Source: an uncultured Acidobacteriota bacterium (GTDB lineage: Bacteria; Acidobacteriota; Terriglobia; Terriglobales; CAINCZ01). From it: a stretch of 11,619 nucleotides of DNA. The stretch covers positions 1 through 11,619 of the forward strand of contig CAINCZ010000172.1 of assembly GCA_903847195.1 (NCBI GenBank), given 5' to 3'. The notes beneath the pieces were generated by a model. That model worked only from the letters and a program-made list of their open reading frames with translations, was not told the DNA's origin and searched no databases. The position numbers and the translations under genes are program-made. Shown here piece after piece: positions 6,474 to 11,619 of this stretch (the stretch's first letter is position 1; each line of letters opens with the position of its first letter).

Positions 6474-9400
6474 ATGAAGCTGCGACTTACGGTCGTGCTT
6501 CTAGTGGTGTTGTTATTGGCGGGCACTCTGGCTGCGCAGACATTCCGCGGGGGAATCCAGGGAACTGTCACCGACCCGACCGGCGCCGCGATTGCGGGCG
6601 CAAAGGTTGCGGTAACCAACGTCGATACCCGCTTCAGCCGAAACGTGGTTTCCGACGCGCAGGGCAACTACACCGTCACGGAGCTGCCGCTGGGCAACTA
6701 CTCGGTGACGGTCAGCTTCACGGGCTTCGCCATCAAGAAGGTGGAAGGAGTCACGGTCGAGATTTCCAGCAACAGACGCATTGACCTGCAGCTGACGACC
6801 GGCTCGGTGCGCGAGACGGTGCAGGTGACGAGCGCCGCGCCGATGGTGGAGACCACCGGCAACACCATGGGCGGCATGATCGAGAGCAAGCAGATTGCCG
6901 AGCTGCCGGTGAACGGACGCGACTTCACCAAGCTGCTGGAGACGGTGCCGGGCGCGGTGAGCGACCCGGTGGGTTCGACGGAATCGGCGGGTTCCTACGG
7001 ACTGTTCAGCATTAACGGAAACCGGGGCCGGTCGAACAACTTCCTGCTCGACGGCACCGACATGAACGACGGCTACCGCAACCTGCCGGCCATCAATCAG
7101 GCTGGCGTGTGGGGCTGTCCCTCGACGATCCTGCCGACCGACGCGCTGGCCGAAGTGCCGGTGACGGCGAGTCCGGACGCAGAGTTCGGGCGCAGTTCGG
7201 GCGCGACGGTGAACCTGGTGACGAAGTCGGGCACCAACCAGATCCACGGCGCCGGGTTTGAGTATTTCCGCGATGGCGCAATGGGCGCACGCAACTACTT
7301 CAACAGCGAGCCGATGCAGAAGAACAGCTTCCGCAACAACCAGTTCGGCGGCTCGCTGGGCGGCCCGCTGGTGAAGGACAAGACGTTCTGGTTTGTCTCG
7401 TTTGAGGCCCAGCGCGAAAACGGCGGCATGCCGCAGACCGGCGTGGTGCCGACGCAGAGCTACATCAGCGACTGGATGCTGACGAACACGATCAATCCGG
7501 TAATCAGCAAGCTGCTGACGCAGGTGAAGCCGTGGGGCACGCTGCCATCGTTCAGCGATAAGACGATTGCCTTTGCACCGGTGACCTACACAACGCCGTT
7601 TACCAACAACAGCGACAACCTGATCGTAAAGCTGGACCAGCACCTGAAGGTGTTCAGCAACAGCGACCTGCTGACCGGGCGCTACTTCTTCGCGCAGGGC
7701 GCGCAGAGCTTCCCGCTAGGCATGCTGAACACGGGCTCGACCGCGCCGGGTTACAACACCTACACGCCGACGCACGTGAACATCGTTTCGCTGTCGTTTA
7801 CCAGCGCACCGAAATCGAACCTGGTGTTTGAAATCCGCGGCGGCTACAACCGCTTCTACCAGGCGTTCCTGCCGCAGGACAATGCGTTCAATCCGACCAC
7901 GATCGGTTTGAACACGCTGCCTCCGGGCTTCACCTCGGCCGACATGGGTCTGCCGTCGATCAAGATCAGCAACGGCGAAAATGCCGCTTACAGTCCCATC
8001 GGCTCGACGAGCAGCGATGCGCGCGCGCGCATCGACACCAACTACCAACTGTTTGGCAACGTGTCGTGGACCAAGGGTACCCATAACTACAAGTGGGGCT
8101 ACGAGTGGCGGCGCACGTTCATCAACAGCTACATCAACAGCGGCCACCGCGGCAGCCTGAGCTTCGCCTCGCTGGACGATTTCCTGGCGGGCAGCATCGA
8201 CAGCGGCTCTTCGGCGGCGGGCGCCAGCAAGCGATACAGCTACCAGAACGCCGACGGCGCATACTTCCAGGATTCCTGGCGCATGACCAAGCGGCTCACC
8301 GTGAACTACGGCATCCGCTGGGATTACTACGGCGTGGTGGGCGAGAAGTACAACCAGTTCAGCCTGTTCGATGCCAAGACGGGGACGCTGCAACAGGTGG
8401 GCGCAGCGGGCGGTCCGAGCCAGCTGTATCCGAAGGACTGGCTCAACTTCGCTCCGCGTCTGAGCTTTGCCTGGGACACGACGGGCAAGGGCAAGCTGGT
8501 GGTGCGCGCCGGTTACGGCATCTACTACGATGGCGCATCGCAGGACTTCTTTGTGGGCAACCAGCCGTGGAACACCTTGCCGGCGCAGGCCGGTCCGGCG
8601 TTCAACAACATCGGCTTTGCCGGTACGGTGGCATCCAGCATCGTGGCCGGGCAACCGGTCTTCGGCAGCTACGCTCCCCAAAGCGCGTTCACGGTTTCGC
8701 AGAAGCTGGTGACGCCGCGCTACCAGTCCTACAACCTGAATGTGGAGTCGCAGGTGGCACGCAAGATCGCGTTGCAGGTGGCCTACCTCGGCTCGCAGGG
8801 ACGGCACCTGTTCCGCTTCCGCGATATCAACCAGGTGAACCCGGCGACGGGCTCGTCGCCGTATCCGGCCTACTACTACATCAACCAGGTTGAGACCACG
8901 GCCGCCTCGAACTACAACTCGCTGCAGACCAGCCTTAAGATCAAGGACTGGCACGGCCTGACCTCGACCCTGAACTACACCTGGGCGCACTCGATCGACG
9001 ACGCCAGCGACGGGCTGGACTTCGTGCCCAACGCGGCGCAGCCGGACAACAGCTACAATCCGCGGCGGGAACGGGCCGACTCGAACTTCGACATCCGGCA
9101 CCGGGTGCAGTGGTTCTGGAGCTACAACCTGCCGAAGCCGGCGGCGATGAAATGGCTCACCAACGGCTGGGGGCTCAGCGGCATGTTCAATTACGCCACT
9201 GGCCAGCCATACACGCTGAACTACATCTATGAAGGCGACTACAACGGCAGCGGCGAGTGGTTCGGCCGTCCGGACATCATCGGCAATCCGTATGCCGGCG
9301 TGACCGGAAAGGGCCTGCTGAACCTGGCAGCCTTCGCGGCGCCGTGCACGGTGGACGCCAGCGGCAACTGCATCGCAGGCACGCAGCACTTCGGCAACGC

Positions 9401-9719
9401 GGGCCGCAACCAGTTCCGAGCGGCCAACTACTTCAACGCCGACTTCTCGGTCGCCAAGACGCAGAAGTTGACCGAGAAGATCACGATGCAGATACGGGCC
9501 GACTTCTTCAACGTGTTCAACCATCCGAACATGACGAATCCGCTGCTTCCGGGCTTCGGCGTCGACATGTATCAGAACGGCTCGAATATTGTGGGCGGCA
9601 AGCTGACGGGATCGGGAATCCTGACGCCGGCGGCGACGCCGGACGTGGGCAGCGGCAACCCGTACCTGGGCGGCGGCGGTCCGCGCACCATGCAGGTGGC
9701 GGTTCGCGTATCGTTCTAG
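6474..9719 (+). CDS. TonB-dependent outer-membrane receptor with N-terminal CarboxypepD_reg domain (Oar-like)
   Basis: A 1081-residue outer-membrane receptor. ATG 6474 is chosen because AGGAGGGG (6464-6471) precedes it and it yields a clean signal peptide (MKLRLTVVLLVVLLLAGTLAA, cleavage near 21); an in-frame ATG at 6441 would bury that signal. Next comes a carboxypeptidase-regulatory-like Ig domain (about 24-107: GGIQGTVTDPTGAAIAGAKV, DAQGNYTVTELPLGNYSVTV). The plug domain follows (about 120-256), with IAELPVNGRDFTKLLETVPG and FLLDGTDMND, then a long beta-barrel rich in Tyr/Asn/Gly ending in the outer-membrane C-terminal pattern RTMQVAVRVSF. This architecture is typical of acidobacterial receptors, whose substrates are mostly unknown. 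Two late cysteines (PCTVDASGNC) could form a surface-loop disulfide. It has its own ribosome site and terminator. Its place after a carrier and a decarboxylase suggests import of the same compound or a precursor; the substrate is not deducible. Confidence 0.93.
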   Translation: MKLRLTVVLLVVLLLAGTLAAQTFRGGIQGTVTDPTGAAIAGAKVAVTNVDTRFSRNVVSDAQGNYTVTELPLGNYSVTVSFTGFAIKKVEGVTVEISSNRRIDLQLTTGSVRETVQVTSAAPMVETTGNTMGGMIESKQIAELPVNGRDFTKLLETVPGAVSDPVGSTESAGSYGLFSINGNRGRSNNFLLDGTDMNDGYRNLPAINQAGVWGCPSTILPTDALAEVPVTASPDAEFGRSSGATVNLVTKSGTNQIHGAGFEYFRDGAMGARNYFNSEPMQKNSFRNNQFGGSLGGPLVKDKTFWFVSFEAQRENGGMPQTGVVPTQSYISDWMLTNTINPVISKLLTQVKPWGTLPSFSDKTIAFAPVTYTTPFTNNSDNLIVKLDQHLKVFSNSDLLTGRYFFAQGAQSFPLGMLNTGSTAPGYNTYTPTHVNIVSLSFTSAPKSNLVFEIRGGYNRFYQAFLPQDNAFNPTTIGLNTLPPGFTSADMGLPSIKISNGENAAYSPIGSTSSDARARIDTNYQLFGNVSWTKGTHNYKWGYEWRRTFINSYINSGHRGSLSFASLDDFLAGSIDSGSSAAGASKRYSYQNADGAYFQDSWRMTKRLTVNYGIRWDYYGVVGEKYNQFSLFDAKTGTLQQVGAAGGPSQLYPKDWLNFAPRLSFAWDTTGKGKLVVRAGYGIYYDGASQDFFVGNQPWNTLPAQAGPAFNNIGFAGTVASSIVAGQPVFGSYAPQSAFTVSQKLVTPRYQSYNLNVESQVARKIALQVAYLGSQGRHLFRFRDINQVNPATGSSPYPAYYYINQVETTAASNYNSLQTSLKIKDWHGLTSTLNYTWAHSIDDASDGLDFVPNAAQPDNSYNPRRERADSNFDIRHRVQWFWSYNLPKPAAMKWLTNGWGLSGMFNYATGQPYTLNYIYEGDYNGSGEWFGRPDIIGNPYAGVTGKGLLNLAAFAAPCTVDASGNCIAGTQHFGNAGRNQFRAANYFNADFSVAKTQKLTEKITMQIRADFFNVFNHPNMTNPLLPGFGVDMYQNGSNIVGGKLTGSGILTPAATPDVGSGNPYLGGGGPRTMQVAVRVSF

Positions 9720-9729
9720 TCTGATCAAG

Positions 9730-9779
9730 GCGAGCATTCGGGGTCCGTTAACGGCCCGGAATGCTCGCATTTTCTTTTG
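9730..9779 (+). terminator. Rho-independent terminator of the TonB-dependent receptor gene
   Basis: A perfect 10-bp stem GCGAGCATTC/GAATGCTCGC (9730-9739, 9759-9768) is followed by ATTTTCTTTT. The stem begins 11 bases after the receptor stop. Confidence 0.92.
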
Positions 9780-9803
9780 CCCGCCGATGATGCCCCCAGA
9801 CAA

Positions 9804-9845
9804 TTCAACGGCCACGGCGAAGTGCGCTAGAATAGCGGCACTTCG
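9804..9845 (+). promoter_or_regulatory. Putative promoter with a large dyad over the -10 box
   Basis: TAGAAT (9828-9833) is a good -10 hexamer, with a weak TTCAAC -35 (9804-9809) at 18-base spacing. It sits at the centre of a near-perfect dyad: CGAAGTGCGCTA (9818-9829), the short loop gaa, then TAGCG-g-CACTTCG (9833-9845), broken only by one extra base. No T-run follows, so it is not a terminator. A repressor bound here would cover the -10 box, or the transcript could begin within the hairpin. Confidence 0.5.
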
Positions 9846-9878
9846 CGGGCAGGCATAGGTTGATTGAAAAGAGCGAAT

Positions 9879-10364
9879 ATGAAGAGGACGCTGATTCGTG
9901 CGCTGCTGATCAGTTGGGTGACGTTCACGGCTTTGGCCTTCGGTGTGCCTGCGCTGCTGGCGCAGCTGGCTGAAGCGCCGAAACACGGCTTGTCCGGCGG
10001 CGGGGCGCATAAGATCATCTCGATCCGCATCCAGGAAAAAGAGCGGCGCACGCCGGGAGCGGCGCCTGAATTGACGATGCGCGTGGGAGAGAAGCTGCCG
10101 CTGCGCGTGTTGGCGGCGTGGAAGATACCTTACGTGGGCGAAGTTACGGACCGGGTCGCGCTGAAGGTGAGCAACCGCAAACTGGCGGAGATCGGTCAGG
10201 ATGCGGTGCTGGTGGCGCGGCGTCCCGGCAAGGTGACGGTGGAGGCGACGCTGCGGGTGGCCGACCGCGGGAAGGAGCACGAGCTGCTGGCCCCGGCGGA
10301 ATCAGCTGGAGGAGATCCGGTGGTGAAGTTTCGTTACCGCGTTGAGGTGACGATCACGCGGTAA
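9879..10364 (+). CDS. Small exported protein with bacterial Ig-like (BIG2-like) repeat
   Basis: A 161-residue protein. I choose ATG 9879, where MKRTLIRALLISWVTFTALAFGVPALLA forms a signal peptide (cleavage near 28); a TTG five codons earlier is the alternative, and the ribosome site is weak either way. The mature part reads as beta-strands: an opening HKIISIRIQEKE, then LTMRVGEKLPLRVLAAW, VALKVSNRKLAEIGQDAVLVARRPGKVTVEATLRV, and a final KFRYRVEVTITR. The pattern of a value tested against a norm, then xxPGxVTVxAT, is that of BIG2-type Ig-like domains. A single domain with no anchor suggests a periplasmic or secreted protein. No enzymatic residues are evident. Function is unknown; it is transcribed separately from the receptor, judging by the terminator and promoter between them. 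Confidence 0.75.
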   Translation: MKRTLIRALLISWVTFTALAFGVPALLAQLAEAPKHGLSGGGAHKIISIRIQEKERRTPGAAPELTMRVGEKLPLRVLAAWKIPYVGEVTDRVALKVSNRKLAEIGQDAVLVARRPGKVTVEATLRVADRGKEHELLAPAESAGGDPVVKFRYRVEVTITR

Positions 10365-10382
10365 GTCGGCCGCAGCGGGTTT

Positions 10383-10410
10383 TTGAGGATCGTGAATTTT
10401 GGGTTACAGT
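10383..10410 (+). promoter_or_regulatory. Putative promoter of the TetR-family gene
   Basis: TTGAGG (10383-10388) and TACAGT (10405-10410) at 16-base spacing resemble a sigma-70 promoter. Transcription would begin near 10417, just before the dyad at 10424-10438. Confidence 0.4.
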
Positions 10411-10423
10411 TGAGGCGACTGTG

Positions 10424-10438
10424 CCGGGAGCGTCCCGG
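10424..10438. promoter_or_regulatory. Candidate TetR autoregulatory operator
   Basis: CCGGGA-gcg-TCCCGG is a perfect 6-bp-arm dyad with a 3-base centre, just downstream of the predicted transcription start of the TetR gene. This is the position and size typical of TetR self-repression sites. If the upstream GTG 10421 were the true start, the dyad would fall in the coding region instead. Confidence 0.45.
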
Positions 10439-10468
10439 GAAAGTGCGAGTCAGGGTGCAAGAAGCGCG

Positions 10469-11191
10469 ATGGTGAAACGTCCGACGGTCCGCAAGACCGC
10501 TGTCCCCGACAAGAAGAAAGCGGCGAAGGAGCGCGTGCCGTGGCGCCGCATCCAGACGCGCGCGCGGCTGCTGGGCGCCGCCTACGAGATCATGTCGGTG
10601 AAGGGCGTGGATGCGGCGAGGATCCAGGAGATCACCGACTGTGCCGAGGTGGGCTTCGGGACCTTCTACAACTATTTCAAGTCGAAGGACGAGGTCGCGG
10701 CCGGGCTGCTGGACTGCATCATCGACGACCTGGCGCGGCGCAACGACCTTGCCACGACGCCCTTCAAGACGACTGAGCCGGGGCGGGTGATGCCGGTATC
10801 GGTGCGGTTGACGCTGCGCGAGGCGGCGCGCGATCCGGTGTGGCGCTGGTGGGCGATGCGCCCCGATTTGCTCTCCGACCGCATGAGGCGGGCGTTTGAG
10901 CCCTACGGCACGCGCGACCTGCGCATCGCGGTCAAAACCGGATGCTACGCACTCGAAGACAGCGCGGTGGAGACCACCTGGGCCGTCATGGTCTGGATGA
11001 TGGTGGGCGGCTTGTGCGACATCCTGCACGACCGCTATCCGGTGGCGCATGAGAAGTACGTGGTCGAGATGATTACGCGCGTGGCCGGAGCCTCGTCGCA
11101 AAACGCGCGCAAGTGGGTGGCCGACCCGCTGCCGCCGTATCCGGCAGCGAAGATCGACTTCACCTTCGACCTGAATCAGCGCGGCGTCTGA
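10469..11191 (+). CDS. TetR/AcrR-family transcriptional regulator
   Basis: A 240-residue regulator from ATG 10469. GTG 10421, with GAGG 5 bases before it, would add 16 residues and cannot be excluded; I prefer the ATG because the putative promoter leaves no room for a leader before the GTG. After a basic tail (1-28), the TetR helix-turn-helix lies at about 29-76: TRARLLGAAYEIMSVKGVDA, RIQEITDCAEVGFGTFYNYF, KSKDEV, where GFGTFYNYF is the recognition-helix signature. The C-terminal two-thirds (WRWWAMRPDLL, TTWAVMVWMMVGGLCDIL) would form the ligand-binding and dimer domain, rich in Trp and Met, and the inducer is unknown. Known family members mostly repress adjacent genes, so the corrinoid gene downstream and the exported protein gene upstream are the first targets to consider. 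Confidence 0.92.
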   Translation: MVKRPTVRKTAVPDKKKAAKERVPWRRIQTRARLLGAAYEIMSVKGVDAARIQEITDCAEVGFGTFYNYFKSKDEVAAGLLDCIIDDLARRNDLATTPFKTTEPGRVMPVSVRLTLREAARDPVWRWWAMRPDLLSDRMRRAFEPYGTRDLRIAVKTGCYALEDSAVETTWAVMVWMMVGGLCDILHDRYPVAHEKYVVEMITRVAGASSQNARKWVADPLPPYPAAKIDFTFDLNQRGV

Positions 11192-11262
11192 GGCTCGCGC
11201 CGGAGCGAGGCGCAGAGCATCCCCCCAACATTCAATGCGATTCGGCAGACGGCGGGCCGTGC

Positions 11263-11296
11263 GCCGCCGGAGAGGGAGCGGCGGCATTTTCGCTTT
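11263..11296 (+). terminator. Probable Rho-independent terminator of the TetR gene
   Basis: A 7-bp stem GCCGCCG/CGGCGGC (11263-11269, 11279-11285) with a 9-base loop is followed by ATTTTCGCTTT, a somewhat interrupted T-tract. It sits 71 bases after the TetR stop and just before the promoter of the corrinoid gene. Confidence 0.7.
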
Positions 11297-11324
11297 GACT
11301 TCTAATCATTTTCTGATGTTTAAT
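11295..11324 (+). promoter_or_regulatory. Putative sigma-70 promoter of the corrinoid protein gene
   Basis: TTGACT (11295-11300) and TTTAAT (11319-11324), 18 bases apart, match the consensus well in an AT-rich patch. The start codon is about 88 bases further on, leaving a leader of about 80 bases. TAATC recurs at 11303, 11321 and 11340, which may mark regulator half-sites. Confidence 0.5.
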
Positions 11325-11411
11325 CACCACGTAGTTTTCTAATCCCTGACGGTACAGACAAGCTGATATGCTCGGCGGCGCGAGCTGCGGCGTACACATT
11401 CGGAGGTGCTT

Positions 11412-11619
11412 GTGGACAAACTGGAAGCAATCAAGGCAGCGCTGGGTGAAGTGGAAGAAGATCAGGCGCTCGAAGCGATGAAGGCGGCGGTAGCGGCGCA
11501 GGTGCCGGCCACCGAGATTCTGGCGGCTTGCCAGCAGGGCGTGGAAGAGGTCGGGCGGAGGTTTGAAGCCAAGCAGTACTTCATCAGCGAGCTGATGATG
11601 ACGGGCGAGATCCTGCGGC
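11412..11619 (+). CDS. Corrinoid (B12-binding) methyltransferase carrier protein, N-terminal part (cut by window end)
   Basis: The first 69 codons are visible. GTG 11412 is chosen because CGGAGGTG at 11401-11408 precedes it; a GTG two codons earlier overlaps that site. The sequence MDKLEAIKAALGEVEEDQALEAMKAAVAAQVPATEILAACQQGVEEVGRRFEAKQYFISELMMTGEIL matches the helical cap domain (B12-binding_2) of corrinoid proteins such as MtbC, MttC, MtgC and O-demethylase component C. In particular it shows G(V/M)xxVGxxFxxxxYFxxELMMxGEIL. These proteins shuttle a methyl group on cobalt between a substrate-specific methyltransferase and a second one that transfers it to tetrahydrofolate or another acceptor. 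The cobalt-ligand motif DxHxxG would lie beyond the window. Which methyl donor it serves is not shown; next to a UbiD enzyme, methoxylated aromatics are one option, methylamines or others another. Confidence 0.82.
   Translation, partial: MDKLEAIKAALGEVEEDQALEAMKAAVAAQVPATEILAACQQGVEEVGRRFEAKQYFISELMMTGEILR

Noticed and set aside
7716..10280. 854-codon open frame on the minus strand, antisense to the receptor and exported protein genes
   Set aside because: Its product is Arg/His/Val-rich with no domain, and it mirrors the codon bias of two well-supported plus-strand genes and even crosses a terminator. It is a high-GC shadow frame.
1..11619. CRISPR array, toxin-antitoxin pair or anti-phage defence system
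   Set aside because: No regularly spaced repeats of 24-40 bases and no recognisable Cas, toxin or defence domains. The recombinase and IS remnant alone do not define a defence island.

Overview
The window looks like a soil Acidobacteriota (Terriglobia-type) chromosome, or a close relative. This is inferred from high-GC coding sequence, a very large TonB-dependent receptor with an N-terminal carboxypeptidase-regulatory-like domain, and short scattered hairpin repeats built on GGCTGAAGCC, a pattern I associate from memory with acidobacterial intergenic DNA. No rRNA or tRNA gene or CRISPR array is seen, so the taxonomy is not proven.

Left part (1-2450): accessory, mobile-type DNA. Four tightly packed plus-strand genes run together: an unrecognised partial gene, a cysteine-rich putative zinc-binding protein, a serine recombinase of the resolvase/invertase class, and a small unrecognised protein. 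They are followed by a doubtful minus-strand two-helix membrane ORF and by a decayed IS66-type accessory transposase gene. A patch of REP-like repeats (2431-2630) lies between this and the more conventional gene set.

Right part (2640-11619): a set that reads as uptake and breakdown of an aromatic or other organic acid. A UbiD-type prenylated-flavin decarboxylase (minus strand, with its own terminator) is separated by an unusually long 690-base divergent gap from an inner-membrane MFS carrier of the anion:cation symporter type. Downstream on the plus strand come a TonB-dependent outer-membrane receptor, a small exported Ig-like-fold candidate, a TetR-family regulator, and the first 69 codons of a corrinoid (B12-binding) methyl-carrier protein cut by the window end. 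Strong hairpin terminators follow ubiD, the MFS gene, the receptor and the TetR gene, so most are separate transcription units and not one operon.

Working model (inference): the receptor and MFS carrier import an aromatic acid, UbiD decarboxylates it, and the corrinoid protein may belong to an O-demethylation system for methoxylated aromatics or other methylated compounds, with TetR as a local switch. The weak points are that the corrinoid gene is partial, no methyltransferase partners or ubiX are in view, and proximity is the main evidence. Several dyad-symmetric sites near gene starts are listed as operator candidates.
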